Positions 29,457 to 37,082 of a DNA stretch of 64,000 nucleotides are shown here, piece by piece (position 1 is the stretch's first letter; every line of letters starts with the position of its first letter). This DNA is from Novosphingopyxis iocasae (GTDB lineage Bacteria > Pseudomonadota > Alphaproteobacteria > Sphingomonadales > Sphingomonadaceae). The position numbers were made by a program, and so were the translations under genes. Under the pieces are notes generated by a model. The model saw only the letters and a program-made list of their open reading frames with translations, ran no database searches and was not told where the DNA came from. Location: positions 3,100,501 through 3,164,500 of the forward strand of contig NZ_CP060495.1 in assembly GCF_014334095.1 (NCBI RefSeq), given 5' to 3'.

Positions 29457-30769
29457 TTGGAAGGGCTCCTGACGTGGACGCCGTCGAGAAAGACGATCTC
29501 GACCTCGATGCCGGTCGGCATCTCGACGACGGGTTGGTATTGTTCGGCGCGTTCGATGAGGTATCGGCTGACGGTGTCTGCAGCCTCGCCGGCACCCTGG
29601 CCGAAGCCACCGGCGAGAATGTCGGTCGGCGACAGCGCTTCGCGCTGACCGTTGGCGCCGACCTGGCCGGTGAAGATGCCGTTGGCGTTGGCGGAGAATC
29701 CGCGCCCGAAGCCGCCAACGATCCCGGCCAGCAGCGCCTGGCTGACAAGGCTGCCTTCGCGGCTGACCACGCGGCCGCGCACGCCCGACTTTCCGGCAAA
29801 GGAAATGAACCCCTTGACCTCGCTGACCGCGAAGCGCCCACCGGGCTGCGCGCAGGTCATGCGCACCAGCTTGACGTAGACCTTCTCGGCCGAGAGATCG
29901 CCGCGCGCTGCGCCATTGACGAGGCAGCCGGTAATGTCGGTGGTGAGCAGCTTGTTGCCGCGCATGACCGAGCGGGCCGGTCCGGTGATCCGGAGCACCA
30001 CGGGAAGCGGATCGCTCTGGCTGGCAACGCCGGTGGAGGCGTCGACACCCACGATGACCGTTGCCGGTGCGTAGCTGTTGGGCGGCAGGTAATCGCGGCT
30101 CGCTTCGAGCAGCAGCGCAGGCGCAGTCTCAGCCGCACGCGGCTTGCCGTCCTTGCCCGTCTCCGCGCTGAAACTCATCAGGCTGAGCTGACCGCCCTGC
30201 GATTCCGGTGCTCCTTGCGGTGGCTGGACAGCCCCACCCGTTCCCACGCCGGGACCATAGGCCGGTGGTGGTGGCAGCGGCGGCGCGGTTGCAGGCACCT
30301 TCGCGGCTTCTCTGAGCTGTGAACGCAGATTGGCATTCTCGGCCGAGATCGCGTCGATCGCTGCCTGGCCGTCTGAGCGCATCTGGGCGTTCTCGCTGCG
30401 CAGGGCTTCGAGTTCTTGTTCGATCTCGGGGCGTGGAAGCTGGGCCTGCTGCAGATCCTTGATCGCACGACCCTGTGCATCGAGCCGGTTACCGTAACTC
30501 GCGACGAACTCGCGCTGCGAGAGGTTGCGATTGACGAGGCCGCCGGTGTCGATCGTCGCCGCACCATTGGCATCACTGCCGCCCTCGTCGTCATCGCCGC
30601 CGAAGATGAACATCCCGCCGCCGATGAGCGCGATGGCCCCGATCCCGGCGAGCAGCATCTTCTGGCGCTGCGCGATCTGCGAATTTAGGTTGCGCCGTCC
30701 GCTCTCGCGCGCTTCCGGCGAGCCCGGCAGCGGCTTCTTTTCGGCGTCTTTCTGTGTTGCCTCGGCCAT
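29453..30769 (-). CDS. traB: Conjugal transfer protein TraB (VirB10-like)
   Basis: 438 residues: a short cytoplasmic N-terminus, one membrane segment (LLAGIGAIALIGGGMFIFG near residue 40), a coiled-coil region (about 75-150), a proline-rich linker, and the C-terminal VirB10/TrbI-type beta-barrel domain (from about residue 215). TraB spans the envelope and connects the inner-membrane ATPases to the TraK/TraV outer ring. It overlaps traK by one base and the dsbC-like gene by 4 bp. Confidence 0.95.
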   Translation of the reverse strand: MAEATQKDAEKKPLPGSPEARESGRRNLNSQIAQRQKMLLAGIGAIALIGGGMFIFGGDDDEGGSDANGAATIDTGGLVNRNLSQREFVASYGNRLDAQGRAIKDLQQAQLPRPEIEQELEALRSENAQMRSDGQAAIDAISAENANLRSQLREAAKVPATAPPLPPPPAYGPGVGTGGAVQPPQGAPESQGGQLSLMSFSAETGKDGKPRAAETAPALLLEASRDYLPPNSYAPATVIVGVDASTGVASQSDPLPVVLRITGPARSVMRGNKLLTTDITGCLVNGAARGDLSAEKVYVKLVRMTCAQPGGRFAVSEVKGFISFAGKSGVRGRVVSREGSLVSQALLAGIVGGFGRGFSANANGIFTGQVGANGQREALSPTDILAGGFGQGAGEAADTVSRYLIERAEQYQPVVEMPTGIEVEIVFLDGVHVRSPSK

Positions 30770-31584
30770 CAGTCGAGCCCTCCCTTGGCAAAGACAAGGA
30801 AGGCACTGGTCGCTTCACCGGGAGCGAGTGCATCGCGGCCATAGGCGAAGGCGAGCGCGCCTGCTGGCCCCTCGCGCTCGGAGCCAAGCGCAAGGCTTTC
30901 CTGGCTGAGGTTGCGTACGAGGAAGCGCTGTCCGGTGAGTTCATCGCCCTGGTATTCGGCGACCAGCTGGACCTCGATCCCGCCGGTGCGGCGCGGAGCA
31001 GACAGTTCAGCACGAGCGGTGAACCCGGGCAGGACTGCATCGCTCGCCATCGCCTCGATCAGGCGGATCGCAGCGTCCTCGGGTCCGGTCTCGGTTTCCC
31101 ATTCGGTAGCCGCGGCTTTAGCCAGCGCCGGATTGGTAATGAAGAGCTGGGTCGCTTCCTCACCGCCGAGGCGGCAGGCGAACTTGTAGACATAGCCCGC
31201 CTTACTGGTCGCAAAGAAACTGACCCGGGCAGCGGCAAATAGCGGGGGCACGGAGATATAGATGTCTCCGCGTACCGGCTCGTTTGTCACCTGGAAGTCG
31301 TTGTAGGGAAAGCCGCTCGCGATCTTCGAGACATTGGCAAAGCCATCATCGATGAGCGCGATCCGGGTGAGTTCGCCGCGGGCGAGTTCGCAGTCGATGG
31401 TCGCGTTGTCGGCCGCTTCGACGAACTGGTCGGCATACGCCGGGACCGGCGCGAGCGCGAAGGCAAGCACGGCGAGGCCGGTCAGCTTGAGTCCGGGATC
31501 GGGGCGCCTTGTCGCGCCGATCGCGAAACAGGCAAGGCCGGTTCCGGCAAGCGCAGCAGCGAGGGGAGATGGGAGAAGGCTCAT
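30769..31584 (-). CDS. traK: Conjugal transfer protein TraK (secretin-like)
   Basis: 271 residues. There are two hydrophobic stretches near the N-terminus (residues 8-25 and 33-50); the second, ending in PAYADQF, looks like the signal peptide cleavage region, so the true start may be internal, but no better start codon is visible. The mature part is beta-rich, as in TraK (VirB9-like), which forms the outer-membrane core with TraV and TraB. The start overlaps the traE stop (ATGA). Confidence 0.88.
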   Translation of the reverse strand: MSLLPSPLAAALAGTGLACFAIGATRRPDPGLKLTGLAVLAFALAPVPAYADQFVEAADNATIDCELARGELTRIALIDDGFANVSKIASGFPYNDFQVTNEPVRGDIYISVPPLFAAARVSFFATSKAGYVYKFACRLGGEEATQLFITNPALAKAAATEWETETGPEDAAIRLIEAMASDAVLPGFTARAELSAPRRTGGIEVQLVAEYQGDELTGQRFLVRNLSQESLALGSEREGPAGALAFAYGRDALAPGEATSAFLVFAKGGLD

Positions 31585-32150
31585 TGGCCGGGTTCCTCCT
31601 TGTCGGTGGGAAGTTGTTCGAAGCCGGCGAGCGCGACGCTGAGACCACGCTTCGACCAGCGGAAACGGAAGGAGCGGCGCTGGCTCGCGATCACCTGCGC
31701 GCCGACGAAGGTCTTGAGCGTGCCGGTGACGGTCGAGGTCAGGGCCTTGGGATCGACATGCATTTCCGCGATCACGAAGGCCTGGCTGATGTCCGAGCCG
31801 CGCTGTTCCTCGACAATTCTGACGAGCTCGGCCTTGAGGCGGCCGTGCGCGGCGGGATCGGCGAGCTTCAGAATGTTCGCCATCCAGTAGTCGAGGCTTT
31901 CGGGCGCCCGGTTGAGGAGCATCAGCGCCGTGTCGCGGGTGACGAGCTCGAGATAGGGGGCGTCGATCCCGCCGCTCGAGACGGTGATGCGCTCGGCGGT
32001 GATCGGCACCAGCACAACCTGCTCGTCGCGAGTGACCGCGGCGCCGAGGCTGACCAGCGTGGTGAGGCCCAGGACACCTGCCAGCACGGCAAAGCGGTTG
32101 CGTTGCCGGAGATAGGCCTGCGCCTGTTCGTGCGCGAATTCTGCTCGCAT
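31581..32150 (-). CDS. traE: Conjugal transfer protein TraE (VirB5/VirB8-like)
   Basis: 189 residues: a short cytoplasmic tail, one membrane segment (FAVLAGVLGLTTLVSLGAAV near residue 20) and a periplasmic domain containing the TraE pattern NILKLADPAAHGRLKAEL near residue 90. It is an inner-membrane component needed for pilus assembly. It starts 12 bp after traL and overlaps traK by 4 bp. Confidence 0.94.
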   Translation of the reverse strand: MRAEFAHEQAQAYLRQRNRFAVLAGVLGLTTLVSLGAAVTRDEQVVLVPITAERITVSSGGIDAPYLELVTRDTALMLLNRAPESLDYWMANILKLADPAAHGRLKAELVRIVEEQRGSDISQAFVIAEMHVDPKALTSTVTGTLKTFVGAQVIASQRRSFRFRWSKRGLSVALAGFEQLPTDKEEPGQ

Positions 32151-32162
32151 GGGTCGCCTCCC

Positions 32163-32450
32163 TCAGCCCGCCAACAGGCGGCAGTGGGAGGGCGGCGTGG
32201 CTTTCAGCCCGAGAAAGCTCCCGGGCAGGTACCAGTACGCAGCATGCACCAGTGCCGAACCGGCGCCGCGTGCCTTTGCCTTCCGCAAGGCAAGCCAGGC
32301 CCCGGCGGCCAGGCCGATACCGATAAAGATATGCTGCGAGAGGATGCCCCAGGCGAAGGGAATGAGAATCCCTGCAAACTCGTCGATGGTCCAGAAGCCG
32401 ATGAGCTCCGGGTCGTCGAGCCGCCGTGGAACGAGGTACCTGTCAGCCAT
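32163..32450 (-). CDS. traL: Conjugal transfer protein TraL
   Basis: 95 residues, the typical TraL size. The family N-terminus (YLVPRRLDDPELIGFWTIDE, near residues 5-24) is followed by two hydrophobic segments near residues 26-54 with a short cytosolic tail. TraL is an inner-membrane protein related to VirB3 and is needed for pilus formation. It lies 34 bp after traA, and traE follows after 12 bp. Confidence 0.94.
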   Translation of the reverse strand: MADRYLVPRRLDDPELIGFWTIDEFAGILIPFAWGILSQHIFIGIGLAAGAWLALRKAKARGAGSALVHAAYWYLPGSFLGLKATPPSHCRLLAG

Positions 32451-32484
32451 GATGCCGCCCTCCTGTCGTGACCGGATCCGCTGA

Positions 32485-32817
32485 TCAGATGACCGCGGTC
32501 ACGACCGAGGTGACGATCGGAACGCCGGTGCCGACACCGATCCCGACGCCGACCGGCACGGCGACCTGGCCGAGCGAGAAGCGTCCGGAGGCGAGACCGA
32601 TCAGACCGCCTGCAAGGCTGAGCACGGTGATGATCTTGCCGCCCGAGCCTTCGAGGAAGTCGGTGAACTTGGTGAGCGCGGGATCAAAGGTGGTGTCGGC
32701 GCCGGCGAAGGCGGCACCGGCGCAGGCCAGCGCCACGCAGGCAGGAAGAATGTAGTCGCGGCCACGGGCCCGATTGGGCGTGCGCTGCTGGGCCGGAAGG
32801 GCAGTCTTGGTGGTCAT
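32485..32817 (-). CDS. traA: Type IV conjugative pilin TraA
   Basis: 110 residues from ATG 32817. A long leader (residues 1-40, hydrophobic YILPACVALACAGAAFAGA) is followed by a pilin of about 70 residues with two hydrophobic helices (IITVLSLAGGLIGLASG and VAVPVGVGIGVGTGVPIV), the F-pilin layout. The leader would be removed by a signal peptidase; the S26 peptidase in the operon is a candidate. The frame is open to 32934, but ATG 32817 has GGAG upstream and leaves the LexA-like box at 32858-32872 in the promoter. It is the first gene of the 18-gene transfer operon. Confidence 0.87.
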   Translation of the reverse strand: MTTKTALPAQQRTPNRARGRDYILPACVALACAGAAFAGADTTFDPALTKFTDFLEGSGGKIITVLSLAGGLIGLASGRFSLGQVAVPVGVGIGVGTGVPIVTSVVTAVI

Positions 32818-32857
32818 GGATGGAAACTCCGAGGGATTGAACATCAGCCAGCGATGC

Positions 32858-32872
32858 GTTCGCTGTATGTTC
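32858..32872. promoter_or_regulatory. LexA-type (SOS) box upstream of traA
   Basis: GTTCGCTGTATGTTC fits the alphaproteobacterial LexA consensus GTTC-N7-GTTC exactly. It lies 41-55 bp upstream of the traA start codon, so a bound repressor would block the transfer operon promoter. LexA is the known binder of this motif in Caulobacter and Rhodobacter; control by the element's own HTH regulator is an alternative. Confidence 0.5.
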
Positions 32873-33097
32873 TTTCCTCTCCCCGGAGCCGGGCTGTAGG
32901 AAATCGGGAATTGGATTTTGGGGCTACCGACCAAGCGAAATGCGACATCGGAAGGTGTGATGGACGGGATCCGCGCAGGCTGATCGCGGAGCAGCGCCGA
33001 CTGTGCCGGCTTCTGCGCGAAGCGAGCCTCGATACGCGCGCCGGCGGCCGGAATTCGCGCGAATCGTCGAAGGAAGGTGATTCGTTCCTTCTTCTAT

Positions 33098-33112
33098 GTT
33101 CTCTTAATGTTC
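33098..33112. promoter_or_regulatory. LexA-type (SOS) box upstream of the HTH regulator
   Basis: GTTCTCTTAATGTTC again matches GTTC-N7-GTTC exactly, with a T-rich flank on the right as is usual for alphaproteobacterial SOS boxes. It is 73-87 bp upstream of the HTH start codon at 33185, a good position for repression of that promoter. Confidence 0.55.
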
Positions 33113-33184
33113 TTTTCGTTTTCCTACAGGCTTCCTTAGCGGTTAGCCGGTGAGTCGATCACTTCTAGAGATAAGGATTCGTCG

Positions 33185-33676
33185 ATGACCAACATGGCGC
33201 TCTTTGCCGAACAACAGGTTCGCGCGGACCTCGCCCGGCTTCTTCTGGCCGCTGTCGAAGCCAGCGGCCGTGCCCGCTGCGATATCGCGCGTGACGCGCA
33301 GATCCATAAGGATGCCCTGCGCCGCGTCCTTGCCGGCGAACGCTCGGCCAGCCTCGGCGAAACCTTGCGCATTCTCGCCGCAAGCGGCGTCGCGCCGCAC
33401 GCGCACTTGCTCCTGTTTCTGGTCAGTAGCGGCGATCACGCAATCGCGTGGCTGCAATCTGACCTCGCGCAATTCTTCGAGGACTTTTCCGGTGAGCTGC
33501 CCTCGGCTCTCGAGCGTGTCCTGGGTAACCAGGTCCACGACGTGAAGCCGCGTTGGGCCAAGGGCACCGCGCATCGTGTCGCCCGCCTGCTTTCCGATCA
33601 CATCGATGAGCTCGAACGCAAGGATGCGCTGCTTGGCGATGTCTTTGCCGGTGTCGAAGGAGGCCATCGTGGGTGA
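33185..33676 (+). CDS. HTH (XRE-like) regulator of the conjugative element
   Basis: 163 residues. A helix-turn-helix is visible near residues 15-66 (SGRARCDIARDAQIHKDALRRVL then GETLRILAASGV), similar to Cro/C1 proteins that pair with alpA genes in integrative elements. The C-terminal half is helical and may dimerise. AAGGA lies 7 bp upstream of ATG 33185. Its end overlaps the alpA-like start by 8 bp. It is divergent from the tra operon and probably controls it; that is inference. Confidence 0.82.
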   Translation: MTNMALFAEQQVRADLARLLLAAVEASGRARCDIARDAQIHKDALRRVLAGERSASLGETLRILAASGVAPHAHLLLFLVSSGDHAIAWLQSDLAQFFEDFSGELPSALERVLGNQVHDVKPRWAKGTAHRVARLLSDHIDELERKDALLGDVFAGVEGGHRG

Positions 33677-33886
33677 GGAGATCGACAAGGGAGCGACCGA
33701 AACCCGCCGGGTCACCCGTCTCATTCGTCTGCCCGAAGTACAGCACCGTGTCGGCCTCGGCCGTTCGACGATCTATCGCTGGATGAGCGAGGGTAAGTTT
33801 CCAAAGCCGGTGCAGTTGGGTGGCTATGCGGTCGCATGGGGGGGGAAGACATAATTGCTTGGGTCGAGAGCCAACTCAAGAGGTAG
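33669..33886 (+). pseudogene. alpA: AlpA-family regulator, frameshifted at a G8 run
   Basis: Starts at GTG 33669 with a strong AAGGAGG 5 bp upstream, overlapping the HTH gene by 8 bp. The AlpA/excisionase-like helix-turn-helix is intact (RLIRLPEVQHRVGLGRSTIY, RWMSEGKFPKPVQL). After YAVAW the frame meets eight G (33838-33845) and ends at TAA 33852-33854. Removing two G or adding one restores the family C-terminus EDIIAWVESQLKR and a stop at 33884-33886. The break is either a sequencing error at a homopolymer, a true null, or slippage-based variation. AlpA proteins normally activate integrase or transfer genes. Confidence 0.72.
33838..33845. repeat. G8 homopolymer causing the alpA frameshift
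   Basis: Run of eight G on the + strand inside the alpA-like gene. Six or nine G would keep the family reading frame through to 33886. Confidence 0.9.
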
Positions 33887-34000
33887 ACAGATAGCAGTCG
33901 TTACGATCGGATGAATGCGCCATCACCACCAGCATAACTATTCGCCGCAGCTAGGCTTGGAAACCGCGCGCCCGAGATCTACCAAAGCAAACCGACGAAC
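33887..34000. other. Junction between the conjugation regulators and the efflux operon
   Basis: 114 bp without a supported gene. The efflux operon (nodT end at 34001) and the alpA-like gene converge here. I see no clear terminator hairpin, integrase site or direct repeat. Confidence 0.4.
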
Positions 34001-35518
34001 TCAATTTGAGTTCGATCGCCCAGCCCTATCTCGATCGACTGTGGCCGACTCAACCACCGTGGTCTGGCCTGCAGGCAAATTGGCCCATCCCAGTCCCAAG
34101 GACTTCTGGATCGCGATCCAGCCATTTGTCATGGCGGCGATCGCCCGATCGAGATTTGCTCTGGCCTGTTCGCGCTGGCGGATCGAAGTGTTGAGCTCGC
34201 CCTGCGAGATTACCCCCGCTGCGCGGCGTTGCTCGTTAAGCTCCGCAGCCGTGTCGGCCTGTCGACTGATTTGCGCCAGCGCGGCTACGTTGGCTCGTTG
34301 CTGCCCGAACCGGGCAAGCGATTGTTCGGCATCGCGCAGTGCGCCGAGGACCACTTCAACATAGCGTGCTTCGGCCTCGTCGCGCGCACTCTCGGCCTGA
34401 TCGATCGATGCTGCCGTGCGGCCGAAATCAAGCAGGTTCCACTGTAGCCTCGGCAAGGCGATCGCTGACAGATTGCCGAGATCAAAGATGTCATCCGGCT
34501 GCGATCCGCCCAAACCGAGTATGCCCATGAATGAAAGCTTGGGGAAGCGAGCGGCCTCCGCCACTCCGATGCGCGCATTCGCCGCCGCGAGCGTTCGTTC
34601 CGCGGCACGAACATCCGGCCGCCGCGCTATCAGCGCGGCGGGATCACCCACCGCGACCCGTTCGGGGGGAAGCGGAATTTCGGCCTGAGCCGTCAGGAGC
34701 CCGTCGAGTGCTCCGGGCGCTTCGCCCGTAAGCACCGCGAGCGTGTCCTTGAACACATCGATGTCCGCTTGCGCTTCCGCGATCTGCGAGTTGAGCAATT
34801 CGAGCTCGGCGTTCGCGTTGCCGACCGGGAATAGCGCGAGAGCGCCCTGCGTATAGCGCTGATAGGTCAATTCGAGAGTTTGCTGCTGCAACTCACGCTC
34901 GCGCTGGACGAGCTCGAGCCGCCCCTGCGCTTCCCGCAGGCTCACATAAGCCCGCGCGACTTCAGCGGCGAGCTGAACTTTCGAATCCTCGGCGTTCGCC
35001 ACCGAGGCCGCAGCCTGAGCGTTGACCATTTCGACACGCCGTGCCTGCCCCCCTGCGAAATCGATCTCCCAGTTTGCATTGAGCCCGACGTTGTAAACGC
35101 TGAGGCTGTCCTGCTCTTCGGTGTCTGCAGGAGCGCCGGGCGATCCCGCGGGCGGGCCGCTGCCGATATCCAGACCTGGAATCTTCGCCTGGATCGCAGT
35201 CGCCTGCGCAGCCACGGCGGGCAGCCGGTTGGCGCGCTCCTGGCGGACAGAAGCCCTTGCCTGTTCGATGCGAGCGCGCGCCGCGGCCACGCCCGGATTG
35301 CCGGCCAGCGCGCGTGCTTCCAGATCATTGAGGACCGGATCGCCGAGCAGCGTCCACCAGTCGCCGGCAATCGGCGCTGACGGATCGATTTCGGGGCCGG
35401 CCCGTGCGAACGCGTCGCTTGCGGCGGTCGCAAGTTGCGGGGGACCGGCATAGTCGGGACCGGACATGCAACCCGTGAGGAGCGCCATGGGAGCGAGGAG
35501 AGTTAGGGTCTTGCGCAT
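34001..35518 (-). CDS. NodT/OprM-family outer-membrane efflux lipoprotein
   Basis: 505 residues from ATG 35518, which gives a lipoprotein signal with lipobox LLTGC near residue 16. The two repeated OEP domains (about residues 60-270 and 285-470) form the TolC-like trimeric tunnel. Typical family patterns are visible, such as DWWTLLGDPVLNDLEARALAGNP near the mature N-terminus. It is the last gene of the emrA-emrB-nodT unit, 7 bp after emrB, and completes a tripartite pump. The longer frame to 35623 overlaps emrB and is not used. Confidence 0.93.
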   Translation of the reverse strand: MRKTLTLLAPMALLTGCMSGPDYAGPPQLATAASDAFARAGPEIDPSAPIAGDWWTLLGDPVLNDLEARALAGNPGVAAARARIEQARASVRQERANRLPAVAAQATAIQAKIPGLDIGSGPPAGSPGAPADTEEQDSLSVYNVGLNANWEIDFAGGQARRVEMVNAQAAASVANAEDSKVQLAAEVARAYVSLREAQGRLELVQRERELQQQTLELTYQRYTQGALALFPVGNANAELELLNSQIAEAQADIDVFKDTLAVLTGEAPGALDGLLTAQAEIPLPPERVAVGDPAALIARRPDVRAAERTLAAANARIGVAEAARFPKLSFMGILGLGGSQPDDIFDLGNLSAIALPRLQWNLLDFGRTAASIDQAESARDEAEARYVEVVLGALRDAEQSLARFGQQRANVAALAQISRQADTAAELNEQRRAAGVISQGELNTSIRQREQARANLDRAIAAMTNGWIAIQKSLGLGWANLPAGQTTVVESATVDRDRAGRSNSN

Positions 35519-35525
35519 AGAGTTC

Positions 35526-37079
35526 TCAGTGCATCGAAAGGGATACGTTCTTCGGGAGAGGCTTGAGGAACAGTACCAGCGGCACCGTGGCCAGGGTAAT
35601 CGCGCCCATGGCGAAAAACACATCGTTGTAGGTCATTACGAACGCATCGCGCTGAATGATGCCGGAAAGCATCTCCAGCGCGGCCTGTGGGCTGCCCAGC
35701 GACGCCGTCATGCCGTCCAGGTATTCCTGTAGCCGGGGGCTGTTGGCGTTGAGGGTTTCTTCCATGCGCCGACTATGATGCCACAGGCGCTGATCCTGGA
35801 ACGAGGCAAGCCCCGCGAGCGCGAACGAACCGCCGAGGTTTCGCGCAGCGTTGAAAATCCCGGAAGCATCGCCGGCATCCTCCTTGGCAACCGAAGCTAC
35901 CGTCGCCTGATTGAGGAACATCATCGTGAGGATCATGCCGATGCCTCGCAGGAATTGGCTTTCGGTGAACACTCCACCTCCCGATGCCGCTGTCAGATTG
36001 ATGCTGACGAAGCAGCTTAGCGCCATGATGAACATGCCCACGCCGACCGCAATCCGGATGTGAATCTTTCGTATCATGAAGGGCAGCACAGGCATCAGCA
36101 GGAAGGCCGGAACACCCATCCAGAAGATTACGAACCCAGTCTGCAAGGCATTGTAGTCGGAGATTATCGCAAGAAATTGCGGGATCACGTAGGTCGAGCC
36201 ATACATGACCATGCCGAGTGCCAGCGCCATGACCACGACGCTGGCAAACTGCCTGCTGAGCATCAGGCGCAATTTGAGCACTGGCTTGCGTGCATACAGC
36301 TGTCCGTAAGTCAGAAGCGCGAAGCCGACGATCGTCATCAACGTGAGCTGCACGATCAGTGTGGATTCGAACCATTCCTCACGGTGACCTTCTTCCAGAA
36401 CGACGGTCAGCCCGCCAAGGCCAAGGATCATACCCACGATGCCTGCCCAATCCGCCTCGCGCAGGTAGACCCAGTCAGGTTTTTCGTGGGGCAGCCCGAT
36501 GAAGAGCAGAGCCAGGAGCAAGGCGCAGACGGGCACGTTGACGAAGAAAGCGTAGTGCCAGCTCAGGTTCTCCGTAAGCCAGCCCCCGACGAGCGGCCCC
36601 ATGACCGGACCAAGGACCACCGTCATCCCGAACAGCGCCATTCCGATGGGTTGCTGCGATGGAGGCAGCCGCTTCGCCACGATGGTCATGGCGGTGGGAA
36701 TCAGCGCGCCTCCCATGAATCCTTGACCGGTGCGGCCGATGATCATGGTCGTCAAATCGGTGGCAATGCCGCACAACACCGAAAAGGCCGTAAAGGCGGA
36801 AACGGCGACGATGAGCAGAGTTCGAAGGCCGAGCAGTCTTTCCAGCCATGCACTCAGAGGGATGATGATGATTTCGGCTACAAGGAAAGCTGTCGCAATC
36901 CACGTGCCCTCGGTTCCGGTCGCGCCGATTTCTCCCTGTATCGTCGGCAGCGCGGAATTGACGATCGAGATGTCGAGCGTTGCCAGCATCGCGCCGAGTG
37001 CACCGGCGGCTACGGCGATCCAGGCCGTGGCATCGGCCTTCTCGACCGGCGGAGCAACCGCAGCAGAGGCACCGGCCAT
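35526..37079 (-). CDS. emrB: DHA2-family multidrug efflux transporter EmrB-like
   Basis: 517 residues with 14 predicted membrane segments, as expected for the DHA2 major-facilitator family. Motif C-like GxxxGPxxGG is seen in TVVLGPVMGPLVGGWL near residue 155. It exports drugs or toxic organics across the inner membrane with protons as driving force and works with EmrA and the NodT-like channel. The start lies 3 bp after the emrA stop. Substrate cannot be inferred. Confidence 0.94.
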   Translation of the reverse strand: MAGASAAVAPPVEKADATAWIAVAAGALGAMLATLDISIVNSALPTIQGEIGATGTEGTWIATAFLVAEIIIIPLSAWLERLLGLRTLLIVAVSAFTAFSVLCGIATDLTTMIIGRTGQGFMGGALIPTAMTIVAKRLPPSQQPIGMALFGMTVVLGPVMGPLVGGWLTENLSWHYAFFVNVPVCALLLALLFIGLPHEKPDWVYLREADWAGIVGMILGLGGLTVVLEEGHREEWFESTLIVQLTLMTIVGFALLTYGQLYARKPVLKLRLMLSRQFASVVVMALALGMVMYGSTYVIPQFLAIISDYNALQTGFVIFWMGVPAFLLMPVLPFMIRKIHIRIAVGVGMFIMALSCFVSINLTAASGGGVFTESQFLRGIGMILTMMFLNQATVASVAKEDAGDASGIFNAARNLGGSFALAGLASFQDQRLWHHSRRMEETLNANSPRLQEYLDGMTASLGSPQAALEMLSGIIQRDAFVMTYNDVFFAMGAITLATVPLVLFLKPLPKNVSLSMH

Positions 37080-37082
37080 CGG

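Larger units (their letters stand above)
32818..33184. promoter_or_regulatory. 367-bp divergent control region between traA and the HTH gene
   Basis: No gene is supported here. The region drives traA leftward and the HTH gene rightward. It holds two exact GTTC-N7-GTTC boxes (32858-32872 and 33098-33112), a perfect 10-bp inverted repeat CTGTAGGAAA (32894-32903) / TTTCCTACAG (33120-33129), and a T-rich stretch at 33081-33125. AAGGA at 33173-33177 is the ribosome-binding site for the HTH gene. Exact promoters were not assigned. Confidence 0.7.

Noticed and set aside
32854-33153. 99-residue + frame in the tra control region
   Set aside because: Low-complexity translation, no ribosome-binding site, and it covers the LexA-like boxes and inverted repeat.
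33915-34364. 149-residue + frame beside the efflux operon
   Set aside because: Mostly antisense to the end of nodT; no supported start or family.
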